Positions 37,110 through 46,506 of a stretch of 51,901 nt of DNA are shown one piece after another. Below the pieces are notes generated by a model, which worked only from the letters and a program-made list of their open reading frames with translations, ran no database searches and had not been told where the DNA came from. How positions within the stretch are numbered: the stretch's first letter is position 1; each line of letters starts with the position of its first letter. This DNA is from Synechococcales cyanobacterium GL140_1_metabinner_5_sub. Its GTDB lineage: Bacteria; Cyanobacteriota; Cyanobacteriia; Cyanobacteriales; Chamaesiphonaceae. The position numbers were made by a program, and so were the translations under genes. The stretch is from positions 1-51,901 of the forward strand of contig JANYHM010000081.1 in assembly GCA_025359065.1 (NCBI GenBank), given 5' to 3'.

Positions 37110-37856
37110 ATGAGCAAAGTTAATCTGATTATCGGTTTAGTAACTGCAATACTGGTTTCCTTCCTGTTTAATTCTGCTTATGCGCAGATATTTAACTATG
37201 GATCCAGCTTTGCGACTCCACTATATATTGGGAGAGAATGGGGGCTTGGGTTACAGTCTCAAAATAGTAATAGAATCAAGAAAAATTTAACGGCATCATT
37301 AAATACTAAAAATAGCAATACATCTATTGCATCATCGAAGCTACTCGTATACAAAGTCTCTAGCACAGTTCGTCGTCGTAATTTAGCTCAATTTGTTGCC
37401 AAAACTCGTGAGGTTGATCCCGATGGAGCAGCAAAAATGGAAAAACTATTTGCTTCAACTGATGTGATAAGCATAATTGATAAAAAATTGATGGCTTTTG
37501 GTCTAAGATCCAATAATGTTGCTGATGCTTATACCGTCTATTGGGCTAATGCTTGGCTGGGTTCTCAAGGACGCACTGATAATTTGACAAATACGCAGGT
37601 GATTGCCGTGCGAAACCAAGCTGCCAAGGCTTTATTGGCAACTCTGCCCTTTACTTCGGCTACTGATGCTCAAAAACAAGAATTAGCAGAAGCTATGCTG
37701 ATTCAGGCAGCTTTGATTGATGCCGTCGTAGAAAATGCCCAATCTGATCCGGCTTTACTCGCCAAGGTAAAAGTAGCGATCGCCCAAGGAGCCAAGGGCA
37801 TGGGCTTAGATCTCGATAAAATGATTCTTACTGCTCAGGGATTTCGTTCCATTTAG
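37110..37856 (+). CDS. Exported protein, DUF6683-like
   Basis: 248 residues with a signal peptide (LIIGLVTAILVSFLFNSAYA, cut near residue 25). The mature part shows TVRRRNLAQFVAKTREVDPD and NVADAYTVYWANAWLGSQG, which resembles the family called DUF6683. No function is known. An AGAGG ribosome-binding site lies ahead of the ATG, 13 bases after the TPR gene. It belongs to the same apparent operon, with HupE/UreJ downstream. Confidence 0.7.
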   Translation: MSKVNLIIGLVTAILVSFLFNSAYAQIFNYGSSFATPLYIGREWGLGLQSQNSNRIKKNLTASLNTKNSNTSIASSKLLVYKVSSTVRRRNLAQFVAKTREVDPDGAAKMEKLFASTDVISIIDKKLMAFGLRSNNVADAYTVYWANAWLGSQGRTDNLTNTQVIAVRNQAAKALLATLPFTSATDAQKQELAEAMLIQAALIDAVVENAQSDPALLAKVKVAIAQGAKGMGLDLDKMILTAQGFRSI

Positions 37857-37893
37857 TATTTATCAATTACAAACTCAGCCTACAAATAACTTT

Positions 37894-39015
37894 ATGTTCA
37901 GAAATTTATTATCTTTTCACCCTCAAACGTCTAAAGCTTGGAAAATCATTACATCCTGGGGGTTAGGACTATTGCTGGTTTTATCTTTAGCCTTGCCTAG
38001 TCAGGCACATTGGGCAGATTTAGCCGTAGCAAATATTCAAGTTAAAGCTCAAGATGTAGAAATCAACCTCACTATCCCCACTGGATTATTAGAGCAGTTT
38101 GATGACGACAAAAGCAAACGATTATCAGCAGCCGAAATCACCAAGCATCAGCCCGAACTACAAAAGTTTTTAGATGAAAAAGTTAAACTGAAAGTGTCTG
38201 GCGAAAAGCCCACAGAGTCTCAAGTTGGCTTTGGTGCCAGCAGTGATCTACCCAGTAATTTAAACATTACTCCTGGAACTCATAGCAACCTCCTATTAAC
38301 ATATCATTGGCCACAGCCTGTCAACCAATTGCAGATGAACTATGACTTGTTTGTTCCTGGCGTAAATACGGCTCGCTGCTTGGTTCAGGTAAGCCGAGGT
38401 AATCAGCTAGATAACTTAGTGCTGACCCCTAATAACAACAATGTTGCTTTAATCGATGCCCCACTGGGTCAAAAAGTCATTAGCTTCATTGGTTTAGGCA
38501 TTGAACATATCTGGACGGGCTACGACCATATTTTGTTTTTAATTAGTTTGTTAATGCTAGGTGGAAAACTACGCTATTTACTCAAAGTAGTTACAGCTTT
38601 TAGTCTTTCGCATACTTTTACACTGACCTTGGCAGCCTTGAATATTGTTTCTTTCCCCAGTCGCTGGGTAGAAATCTTGATTGCTTTGTCGATCGCCTAT
38701 ATTGCCGCCGAAAACATCTGGCGCAAGGAAGTAAAAGCCCGCTGGCAGCTAGCTTTTGGTTTTGGCCTCATCCATGGATTGGGTTTTTCCTCAGCTTTGC
38801 AGGAATTGGAGTTGCCCCGCACTAATTTAATTACTTCTTTAGCTAGCTTTAGTGTCGGGATTGAAATAGGGCAGTTTGCGATCGTCTTAGGAGTCTATGC
38901 TGCCCTCTGGTTTCTTCGCAAATCCGCTTGGGATTTGAAAGTTCGCCAACTGGTTTCGGCTGGAGTGATTGTAATGAGCTTAATTTGGTTTTGGGAGAGG
39001 GCTTTTATTGGCTAA
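37894..39015 (+). CDS. HupE/UreJ-like membrane protein with periplasmic N-domain
   Basis: 373 residues. A signal segment (residues about 18-37) is followed by a periplasmic domain of 150 residues and then six or so membrane helices of the HupE/UreJ_2 type (LGIEHIWTGYDHILFLISLL, AFSLSHTFTLTLAAL, FGLIHGLGFSSAL), which carry conserved His and Asp residues. HupE and UreJ relatives are nickel permeases, so metal transport is plausible but unproven. The N-domain has an EF-hand-like loop, DDDKSKRLSAAE, that could bind calcium. It is the last gene of the 35126-39015 cluster. Confidence 0.85.
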   Translation: MFRNLLSFHPQTSKAWKIITSWGLGLLLVLSLALPSQAHWADLAVANIQVKAQDVEINLTIPTGLLEQFDDDKSKRLSAAEITKHQPELQKFLDEKVKLKVSGEKPTESQVGFGASSDLPSNLNITPGTHSNLLLTYHWPQPVNQLQMNYDLFVPGVNTARCLVQVSRGNQLDNLVLTPNNNNVALIDAPLGQKVISFIGLGIEHIWTGYDHILFLISLLMLGGKLRYLLKVVTAFSLSHTFTLTLAALNIVSFPSRWVEILIALSIAYIAAENIWRKEVKARWQLAFGFGLIHGLGFSSALQELELPRTNLITSLASFSVGIEIGQFAIVLGVYAALWFLRKSAWDLKVRQLVSAGVIVMSLIWFWERAFIG

Positions 39016-39049
39016 GCTAGTCTCAGGTAATTTATTGCTAGTTTGCACC

Positions 39050-40000
39050 ATGACGATCGAAGTAAGCCAGCTTGGCAAAAAATACGGCAGTAAACAGGCA
39101 ATCGAAGATATCAGCTTTAGCGTCCAGTCTGGCGAAGTCATGGGGCTACTAGGAGTCAATGGTGCCGGTAAAACTACCATTATGCGGATCTTGGCCGGAG
39201 CCTTGCGCCCCAGCAGCGGCACCGCCACCATTGCTGGCTACGATATTCAGACCTTGGCTGCCCGCAAGCAAGTTGGTTACTTACCAGAGACGGTACCGCT
39301 ATATAAAGAAATGCAGGTACAAGATTTCTTAGAATTCACCGCTGCACTTGGTCAAGTCCCCGGGCGGCATCGTAAACAATATGCCCAAAGAGCGATCGAT
39401 CGCTGCGGACTCCAAGAATATCAAAACAGCCCCATCTTCAAACTTTCTCAAGGCTATCGTCAAAGGCTAGGCATTGCCCAGGCGATCGTCCACAACCCCC
39501 CAGTAATTATTTTAGATGAACCCACCAGAGGCTTAGACCCCAACCAAATTATTAGCATTCGCAGCCTCATTCAAGAGTTGGCTCAAGACCATACTATTTT
39601 GCTCTCTAGTCATATCTTGGCAGAAGTGCAAATGACCTGTCAGCGAGTCACTATTGTTCATCAAGGTAAAGTACTGGCGATCGATACCCCAGAACATCTC
39701 ACACAGGTTTTAAATACCAACAGCAGCTACGAACTAGAATGCAGCGGCGAAGCCACCAATGTTCAAAAAATATTGCAAGAATTACCAATGGTTAATTCAG
39801 TACAAATATTGCCAGCAAATACTCCCGGAAAATCACTGCTGGCGATCGAAGCCATTGCCGACCAAGATATCGGTTCTGAGCTAGTCTCTGCGCTAGTTGC
39901 CCAAAACATTGCCGTCCACGAAGTACGGCGACGACGTGCCAACCTCGAAGATGTATTTTTGGCTATGACTAACCCCGATCAAGTTTTAGGTGGGGAGTAA
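39050..40000 (+). CDS. ABC transporter ATP-binding protein
   Basis: 316 residues from the ATG at 39050 (MTIEVSQLGKKYGSKQAI); the frame is open 14 codons upstream. Walker A GVNGAGKTTIM, signature LSQGYRQRLGIAQA, Walker B VIILDEPTRGLDP and the switch histidine in LLSSHIL are all intact. The C-terminal extension is like that of GldA/CcmA-type exporters. No permease gene is adjacent; the next gene is convergent and overlaps the 3' end by 22 bases. Confidence 0.92.
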   Translation: MTIEVSQLGKKYGSKQAIEDISFSVQSGEVMGLLGVNGAGKTTIMRILAGALRPSSGTATIAGYDIQTLAARKQVGYLPETVPLYKEMQVQDFLEFTAALGQVPGRHRKQYAQRAIDRCGLQEYQNSPIFKLSQGYRQRLGIAQAIVHNPPVIILDEPTRGLDPNQIISIRSLIQELAQDHTILLSSHILAEVQMTCQRVTIVHQGKVLAIDTPEHLTQVLNTNSSYELECSGEATNVQKILQELPMVNSVQILPANTPGKSLLAIEAIADQDIGSELVSALVAQNIAVHEVRRRRANLEDVFLAMTNPDQVLGGE

Positions 40001-42108
40001 ACTTGCAATAGCTTACCACTATCTGAAAATAGCTGTAGTGGTATCTCGGAGGTATTACTGACTGATTCTAAAGCATCGCCCAAACTATCAACGTGCTTAC
40101 GTAGACCCATCTGAGCATTGCGATCGGCTTCTTTATTAGCATCGGTAGCCCGTTGCCGCACAGTTTTGGCATATTCTGACAGCAGCGTAACCGAAATCTT
40201 ATCATTTGTTACTTTATAGCTACAAACTTTGAGCGATCCTTCACAAACCTTTTTCAGTGCCTCAGCAGCTTGAAGCGCTTTCTTTTCTCCCACCACTATC
40301 ACTTCGGTTTTTTTCATCGCCTTGGTATATTCTGCAATCAATGCCTCAGCCTTAGGTAGATAGATGCTCTCACGGGGAATATTTTGCAGAGTAGAAATTG
40401 CTCGATTCCAACTAGCTAAAGATTCCTCAGGCTTTTTTGCTTCTGCCGCCTTCTTTGCTTCTGCCGCATTGGCTTGAGCCTTTTCATAAATCTCAGTGTT
40501 CTTTTTCTCTTTGCTGAGCTTTTCATTCACCCCGGCCATTTGGGGCTGATAGTCTTTTAGCAGCTTTTGAGCTTCAGGATAAGCAGTAACGTCTGGTGGT
40601 ATTTCAGCAATTTGCTCGTTAAATAATGCCCAACTTTTCTGACTAGATTGCCAGTCTTCTAAGGTTTTGTTTTCAGCCTGTTTGGCAGTCAAACTTGTCC
40701 CTAAAGACTTTACATTAGCCAAAACTTTGTCAGAGCTAACCTCGCTGGTAATATTTTGATTGATCTTTTCTAATTTTTTTTGATACTCTACGAGTTTTTG
40801 TTGAGCTAAAGCATAGGCACGACTGCTAGGAGTGACCCTACTCAAGTCACTAATTGCCCCTTCCCACAATTTTTTGCTTTCTTTCCAGGTTTCTTGCGAA
40901 ACTGGTTGCTTAAAAGTTTTCCGTGACGCTCGATCGGCTTTTTTCATGCCGTCTACAGTGATATCTAACATCACGGCCTGCTGTTCATATTGTTTTAAAT
41001 CAGCCTGAGCTTTGCCATGAGAAGTTGACCAAAAAGGCACAGATTTAAACTGGTTTAAACTTTGGTGCAGACTCTCTTGAGCATCTAAAATCTGTTTACC
41101 AGTTGCTTCACTATTCAATACATTCAAGGATTTTTCGGCTAACGCTTGTGATTGTTGCAGTTGGGGGCAAGCACCCATCACACAGGGACGGCTCAAGCCA
41201 TAGCCCCCAGCCGCTAGCAAACCAGCTCCAATTCCACTGGCAATTAGGAACCCTTTAAAACGAGACTTTGGCGGCTCTACTCTGCTATAGGCAAAAGAAT
41301 TCTCAATATCGTTAGCAAAATCTGCGGCATTGTTAAAACCATCCGAAGGAGTGTCACTAGTACTAGAATCTAGATTTGTTTCAGCTTTGTGCTGATGAAA
41401 GAAAGAGCTTTCATCATCTGATTCTGCAAAATAGTTGGGGTCGGCAGTAGCAGTGGGTATGGTGCCTAAAGCCAAGCGGTCTAAGATTTCTTTGGCACGA
41501 TTTACTTCAGGATCTACAAATTCTTCGGCATCAGCAGATTCTTTTGCTGAATCTTTTAAGTCGGTCTGAATATTAGATGTGAGTCCGGCTTCAGAATCTT
41601 TTCCAGAGGAATTGTCAGTTGGGGGAGTGATAAAATCAGTGTGAATAGAGGAATCTGGATCGATCAGCAAAGAGTCTGCTGGAGCATTAATCTTGGTGAC
41701 TAGATCAGAATTACTAGCAAAATCATTAATTATTGGAGCTTCCGCTGGAATTTCTTCATTGCCATGCAGTTCGGTGATGTCGATCGAAGGCGCAGCCTCT
41801 CCCGGCAAGGCATCTTTAATAGAAGGATAGATCGTAAAATTCTCGGTGCTATAGGGCTTTTTATCCCCGGCTTTGCGCAAATAGAGCTTGACAGGCAACT
41901 GTCGATCGGGCTGCTCAGCCTGCAAGGTTTTTTCTAACACCCGAAAAGTTTCTTGGGTATCGATGACGACTTCTTGGGCATGTTGAGCCAGCACCCACAA
42001 CACTCCATCTTTAAAAATACATTGCACCTGGAAGGGCAATACCCTACCCATGTGGGCATGAAGCTGGTCTCGGAGTGAACATTCTAGTACTTGCAAATCG
42101 TCCAGCAT
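39979..42108 (-). CDS. Single-pass membrane protein with acidic linker and coiled coils
   Basis: 709 residues from the ATG at 42108. A conserved N-terminal domain of about 100 residues (LRDQLHAHMGRVLPFQVQCI, VLEKTLQAEQP) is followed by a low-complexity acidic linker (about 115-270), one membrane helix (FLIASGIGAGLLAAGGYG, near 285-305), and a long Lys/Ala/Glu-rich helical region. The C-terminal part repeats a W-x3-I-x-L pattern (about every 75-90 residues: WEGAISDLSRV, WNRAISTLQNI). I do not recognise a named family; it resembles cyanobacterial hypothetical proteins. Confidence 0.7.
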   Translation of the reverse strand: MLDDLQVLECSLRDQLHAHMGRVLPFQVQCIFKDGVLWVLAQHAQEVVIDTQETFRVLEKTLQAEQPDRQLPVKLYLRKAGDKKPYSTENFTIYPSIKDALPGEAAPSIDITELHGNEEIPAEAPIINDFASNSDLVTKINAPADSLLIDPDSSIHTDFITPPTDNSSGKDSEAGLTSNIQTDLKDSAKESADAEEFVDPEVNRAKEILDRLALGTIPTATADPNYFAESDDESSFFHQHKAETNLDSSTSDTPSDGFNNAADFANDIENSFAYSRVEPPKSRFKGFLIASGIGAGLLAAGGYGLSRPCVMGACPQLQQSQALAEKSLNVLNSEATGKQILDAQESLHQSLNQFKSVPFWSTSHGKAQADLKQYEQQAVMLDITVDGMKKADRASRKTFKQPVSQETWKESKKLWEGAISDLSRVTPSSRAYALAQQKLVEYQKKLEKINQNITSEVSSDKVLANVKSLGTSLTAKQAENKTLEDWQSSQKSWALFNEQIAEIPPDVTAYPEAQKLLKDYQPQMAGVNEKLSKEKKNTEIYEKAQANAAEAKKAAEAKKPEESLASWNRAISTLQNIPRESIYLPKAEALIAEYTKAMKKTEVIVVGEKKALQAAEALKKVCEGSLKVCSYKVTNDKISVTLLSEYAKTVRQRATDANKEADRNAQMGLRKHVDSLGDALESVSNTSEIPLQLFSDSGKLLQVYSPPKT

Positions 42109-42195
42109 GGTCAAACTTGGTATAGGTGGTGGCTAGTTAGACAGATCAGCCTGAGCTGCTGATCTTATAGCAGCACTGGGCTGTAGGACTAGATT

Positions 42196-43236
42196 TTAAC
42201 AGATTGAAGCCAAAATGTCTGAGGGTAATGCCGAACCATCAGCAGCTTCTAATACAAAGCCTGCATCAGCAATCATTTGCCAGTCAGTCTGTGCTGCCTG
42301 ACCCGGCGTGGTGAGGTAATCACCCACAAAGATAGAGTTGGCTACATACAAACCCAATGGCTGAAGCGATCGAAGTTGCACTTCGCGCCCTCCAGCAATT
42401 CTAATTTCTTGGCTGGGCAAAAGTAGTCGGAACAAACATAGAATACGCAGACAGCGTTGGGGGGTCAAGTCGGTGCGGCCACCAAAGGGAGTGCCAGGAA
42501 TAGGGATCAAGAAGTTGAGGGGAACGCTGGTGACTTCTAGTTCTCGTAAAGCAAAAGCAAGGCTGACAATATCTTCATCATTTTCACCCATGCCGAAAAT
42601 GCCCCCAGAGCAGGTGGTAATTCCGGCTGCTTTGACATTCTTAACGGTAGTAAGTCGATCGAGGTAAGTATGAGTAGTGCAGATATCACTGTGATGTTCT
42701 TCGGCGGTATTCAGGTTGTGGTTTACTCGATCGACTCCGGCCTCGGCTAAGCGCCGGGTTTGCTCGGCAGAAAGTAAGCCTAAGGTGGTACAGACTTTCA
42801 TGTCATGGCGCGATTTGACGGCGCGGATCGCCGAGAGAATTTTTTCAAAGGTAGATTCGTTGGGCGATCGACCAGAAATAGCCATACAAAATGTAGCAGC
42901 TTTGTAGCTAGCTGCTCGATCGGCGGCGGCTAAGATTTTCTCTTCGGCCATCAGAGGATATTTTTCAATCTCGGCGGTGGATATTTTGGACTGGGAGCAA
43001 TAATGACAGTCTTCGGGGCAAAGTCCGCTTTGGGCATTGAGCAAAAAGTGCAGGCGGACGCGGTTGTCCCAGTAGTGACGGCGCACTTTGTAGGCGGCGG
43101 CGACTTGGTCTAAGATTTCGCTGTCTGGTGCTTGGAGTACGGCGAGGGCTGTTGCTTTATCCAATGCCTCTCCCTGGAGTGCTCGATCGGCTAGGTTTTG
43201 CCAGTTGGGGGCGGTGGCGAGAGGGGCAACGTTCAT
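42196..43236 (-). CDS. bioB: Biotin synthase
   Basis: 346 residues. The radical-SAM 4Fe-4S motif CxxxCxxC is at Cys73, Cys77 and Cys80 ([13 protein letters not shown]). Further BioB marks are [33 protein letters not shown]-type [12 protein letters not shown] and [13 protein letters not shown]. It inserts sulfur into dethiobiotin, the last step of biotin synthesis. No other bio gene is nearby. Confidence 0.97.
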   Translation of the reverse strand: MNVAPLATAPNWQNLADRALQGEALDKATALAVLQAPDSEILDQVAAAYKVRRHYWDNRVRLHFLLNAQSGLCPEDCHYCSQSKISTAEIEKYPLMAEEKILAAADRAASYKAATFCMAISGRSPNESTFEKILSAIRAVKSRHDMKVCTTLGLLSAEQTRRLAEAGVDRVNHNLNTAEEHHSDICTTHTYLDRLTTVKNVKAAGITTCSGGIFGMGENDEDIVSLAFALRELEVTSVPLNFLIPIPGTPFGGRTDLTPQRCLRILCLFRLLLPSQEIRIAGGREVQLRSLQPLGLYVANSIFVGDYLTTPGQAAQTDWQMIADAGFVLEAADGSALPSDILASIC

Positions 43237-43327
43237 ACAGCGCTTGTCAAAGAATATCGAGGGTTCATCCTATCACAAGAAAGTTGCTAAACATCTAGAG
43301 GTTGTGGCTTGCTGGATTTTCAGAAAA

Positions 43328-43891
43328 CTACACCACATCTAACCACTTAAACATTTGCTCGATCGACAGCTCGATCGCAGCAGCAAAACCCGGAACTGGC
43401 AAAATCATCTGTGATTCATCAATAACTTCAGTGTTGTGACTCATGCGGCTAACAATTACAGATTGTTCGTTTGGATCAATTAGCCACCCCATTTGTGAGC
43501 CATGAGCTAAACAATGATTAATATTTTTCAAAACCTTGCTCACACTTTGCCCTGGCGAAAGCACCTCAATTGTCCAGTCAGGAGCAATAGTAAACACATT
43601 TTCTATTTTGCCATTGTTACTTGGCACCCGGTGATTCTCAAATACGGCAAGATCTGGCACGATAGATTTGCCACCAAAAGTACAGCGCAGCTCCGAAAAG
43701 GTCGTGGCAATACCATTACGTCTTAGTGCCAGACTAAGCTCTATGCCAAGTTCTACTTGGATAATACTGTGATGACCTTGGGGCATAGGCTTTTGGATAA
43801 CTTGACCATCAATATATTCACTGGCAGGCTTAGTCTCGGGTAGCTTTAAAAACTCTTCGAGTGTCATTTGTCTGACTGGGGTTTGAACCAT
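43328..43891 (-). CDS. Uma2 family endonuclease-like protein
   Basis: 187 residues from the ATG at 43891 (MVQTPVRQMTLEEFLKLPET); the frame extends 11 codons further. Uma2 proteins have a restriction-endonuclease fold; the visible core is ASEYIDGQVIQKPMPQG, ELRCTFGGKSIVPDLAVFE and PDWTIEVLSPGQSVSKV. These occur in dozens of copies in cyanobacteria and are often mobile-associated. The function is unknown, and nuclease activity is inferred from the fold. Confidence 0.88.
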   Translation of the reverse strand: MVQTPVRQMTLEEFLKLPETKPASEYIDGQVIQKPMPQGHHSIIQVELGIELSLALRRNGIATTFSELRCTFGGKSIVPDLAVFENHRVPSNNGKIENVFTIAPDWTIEVLSPGQSVSKVLKNINHCLAHGSQMGWLIDPNEQSVIVSRMSHNTEVIDESQMILPVPGFAAAIELSIEQMFKWLDVV

Positions 43892-44033
43892 TAATAATTC
43901 TCTCCAAAAAGTCCTATTCATCATTATGCCTTACGAACAAGCTGCCATTTTATATAAAGACTCACCAATATCAGCATGGATCGATCGAACCCATTATCGG
44001 TAGAATAGAACCCTGCTGTTCATCGTAATCATC

Positions 44034-45602
44034 ATGTTTTGGGCTGATAAAATCGCTGCCGAAGCGCAAGGCGCACAGATTGTAAACGACTCCAAAACTC
44101 CCTCTGGGCGGGTTCACGTCGGCTCATTACGAGGCGTGGTCATTCATGATGTCATCTATCGAGCCTTGAAACAGGCCGGGAAACCGGTAAAATTCATGTA
44201 TGGCGTAGACGATTACGATGCTCTAGACACCGTTCCCCATTACCTCGACCAAGAAAAATTTGCCCCTTACTTAGGCGAACCCCTCTGCAACGTGCCTGCA
44301 CCGGGCGAGGGAGCCACTGATTATGCCAAGTTCTTCATGAACGAATTCTTGGAAGTTTTTGATTACTTAGGAGTCAAACCCGAAATTTATTACCTGCGAG
44401 ACCTGTATCGCAAAGGTAAGCTGAATCAACACATCGATCGGTTCTTGCAAAATGCTCACTTAGTAAGGGAAGCTTACCTGCAAGTCAGCAAAGCCCAACG
44501 CGCCGATAACTGGTATCCCTTCCAGGTAATTTGTGAAAAATGTCAAAAGATTGCCACCACTACAGTTACTGAGTACAACGGCAAAGAAGTTTTTTATACC
44601 TGCCAGCCCAACGCCACCGACTGGGTGAAGGGCTGCGGTCACTCCGGCTGGATTTCGCCTTTTGATGGCAACGGTAAGCTGCCTTGGAAAGTAGAGTGGG
44701 TGGCCAAATGGGAAGTTGTGGGTGTGACGATCGAAATGGCCGGCAAAGATCACTCCCAAAAAGGTGGATCTCGCGATGTGGCCAATGCGATTTGTCGCAA
44801 GGTGCTGAATAAGCAGCCACCCATGCACTCAGCCTACGAATTTATTTTGATCAACGGCACCAAAATGAGTTCTTCTAAAGGGGTGGGTGCTAGCGCCAAA
44901 GAAGTAGCAGAGCTACTCCCATCAGAATTACTGCGCTTTTTGATGCTGCGCACCCAACCACGCACCGCCATCAATTTTTCCCCAAACTACGAAACCATTA
45001 CTCGTCTCTATCGTGACTACGATACTTTAATCTCTAAATATCGTGAACAGCCAGAGTTGAATGAGGAGCTATTGCCCTTGCTGTATGCCCAGCCAGATGA
45101 GGAAATTAAACCTTTCCAACCGTTTGACTTTAGCACTTTGATTTCTCTGTTGCAGTTACCCCACTTAGACATCCACAGCGAGATTGCGACCCGCAGCCCA
45201 GCAGATTTTAGTGATTTCGATCGACAGATGGCCGATCTGCGGGTTAAAGTTGCTCAAAAGTGGCTAGACGATTATGCTGACCCTGAAGAAAAGCTGACTC
45301 TGTATGTAGATTCAGTCCCAGAAACAGTGAATCAACTAACTCCCCAACAAATTCAGTATCTAGCAAAGCTGATTGGAGCATTAGATGCGATGACTGCCTG
45401 GGATGGGGAGACGCTGCAAAACACTTTGTTTGCCGTGAGTAAAGACAAGTCATTAGAAATTACTCAACCGATCGCCTTTCAGGCAATTTATCGCTGCTTT
45501 ATGGGTAAAGATAAGGGGCCAAAGGCTGGAGCCTTGCTATCTTATCTAGATCGATCAATGGTGATTCAAAGATTGCAGGATGCTATCACAGCAAATTCGT
45601 AA
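44034..45602 (+). CDS. lysK: Class I lysyl-tRNA synthetase
   Basis: 522 residues. It is the class I (archaeal-type) LysRS, not the class II LysS usual in bacteria. The HIGH-type motif is RVHVGSLRG (about residues 26-34). The KMSKS-type motif is KMSSSKG (277-283). A zinc-finger-like insertion follows the first core (CEKCQ, with further cysteines in TCQP and KGCGH). The start, MFWADKIAAEA, matches class I members. It charges tRNA-Lys with lysine. Origin by lateral transfer is likely; whether a class II gene also exists cannot be seen here. Confidence 0.95.
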   Translation: MFWADKIAAEAQGAQIVNDSKTPSGRVHVGSLRGVVIHDVIYRALKQAGKPVKFMYGVDDYDALDTVPHYLDQEKFAPYLGEPLCNVPAPGEGATDYAKFFMNEFLEVFDYLGVKPEIYYLRDLYRKGKLNQHIDRFLQNAHLVREAYLQVSKAQRADNWYPFQVICEKCQKIATTTVTEYNGKEVFYTCQPNATDWVKGCGHSGWISPFDGNGKLPWKVEWVAKWEVVGVTIEMAGKDHSQKGGSRDVANAICRKVLNKQPPMHSAYEFILINGTKMSSSKGVGASAKEVAELLPSELLRFLMLRTQPRTAINFSPNYETITRLYRDYDTLISKYREQPELNEELLPLLYAQPDEEIKPFQPFDFSTLISLLQLPHLDIHSEIATRSPADFSDFDRQMADLRVKVAQKWLDDYADPEEKLTLYVDSVPETVNQLTPQQIQYLAKLIGALDAMTAWDGETLQNTLFAVSKDKSLEITQPIAFQAIYRCFMGKDKGPKAGALLSYLDRSMVIQRLQDAITANS

Positions 45603-45611
45603 ACCCAAAAA

Positions 45612-45650
45612 AGCAGTTGTAGGGTGGGCACTGCCCACTCTACAACTGCT
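45612..45650. repeat. Dispersed palindromic repeat, copy 2
   Basis: A 39-base near-perfect palindrome centred on 45631, with arms of 19 bases and one mismatch. It shares the core GGGCACTGCCCAC with the copy at 18755-18780. It lies 9 bases past the lysK stop and may also help terminate that transcript, although no T-run follows. Confidence 0.8.
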
Positions 45651-45704
45651 CTAACAAAATCCGTAATTATTGGCGGGTGGTAATCGCCATCACTCAATCA
45701 AAAT

Positions 45705-46160
45705 TTAGACAGATATTAAACTTTCAATCAACGCCCGTAAACCCAAATAATAGCTGCGGGCACCAAAACCACTGATTTGCCCGATCGCCACTGGTGCTAC
45801 ATAAGAATGGTGGCGAAATTCTTCGCGTTTGTGAATGTTGCTGAGATGTACTTCTACCGTGGGAATTGCTACCCCAGCTATCGCATCTCTTAATGCCACA
45901 CTAGTATGGGTCAAACCACCAGGATTAATTAACAAACCATCGTAGTGACCACGGGCAGCATGAATAGCGTCGATCAGCACCCCTTCGTGATTGGATTGCT
46001 CACAAGTTACCCCAGCCTCGTATTCTGTACTGAGCTGGGCAAGATGCTGATTAATCTCTACTAAAGTATCGCTCCCATAAGTTTCTGGTTCCCTTGAACC
46101 TAACAAATTTAGATTAGGGCCATGCAGAACTAAAATTTTCAGTCGAGCGAACTCTGGCAT
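45705..46160 (-). CDS. aroQ: 3-dehydroquinate dehydratase, type II
   Basis: 151 residues, normal for type II dehydroquinase. Catalytic and family motifs are [20 protein letters not shown] at the N-terminus (with the active Arg and Tyr of the lid), [30 protein letters not shown] and [19 protein letters not shown]. It makes 3-dehydroshikimate in the shikimate pathway. A 42-residue gene precedes it by 22 bases on the same strand. Confidence 0.95.
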   Translation of the reverse strand: MPEFARLKILVLHGPNLNLLGSREPETYGSDTLVEINQHLAQLSTEYEAGVTCEQSNHEGVLIDAIHAARGHYDGLLINPGGLTHTSVALRDAIAGVAIPTVEVHLSNIHKREEFRHHSYVAPVAIGQISGFGARSYYLGLRALIESLISV

Positions 46161-46182
46161 ATATAAAAAGCTCTAGATACTA

Positions 46183-46311
46183 CTATCTTCTGTCGCGTAC
46201 AGGGATAGGAATGAGTTCTGGTTCGCACTGTGGCTCAGGGCCAAACAAAGACTCAACTAGTCTATTAGCTAGCTCGATGAGTCTATCAATTAAACCTGCT
46301 ATGTATTCCAT
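46183..46311 (-). CDS. 42-residue protein upstream of aroQ
   Basis: Minus-strand frame from ATG at 46311 to TAG at 46183. The sequence starts MEYIAGLIDRLIELANRLVE and ends PELIPIPVRDRR. The first 22 residues form an amphipathic helix; the rest is a proline-rich tail with a PELIPIPV motif, similar to short hypothetical proteins I believe occur in other cyanobacteria. A GGGAG ribosome-binding site lies 8 bases before the ATG. It ends 22 bases before aroQ, so the two probably share a transcript. No function is known. Confidence 0.6.
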   Translation of the reverse strand: MEYIAGLIDRLIELANRLVESLFGPEPQCEPELIPIPVRDRR

Positions 46312-46506
46312 GAAAACAGCTCCCGCAAGAAAACTTTTAAAATTAGGGCAGTCCATCTTCTAAAAAAGGCGGTGGCTGCTGCAAACAGTCAGCATTAACT
46401 GCTTAACCTTATTTTAGTGTGAAATCAGAAAGAGTGTAACGTAAAAACAATATTTAACTATTTTTTCACATTTAGCTTATTTTCCGCTCTGATTTGCCTT
46501 AAATGC

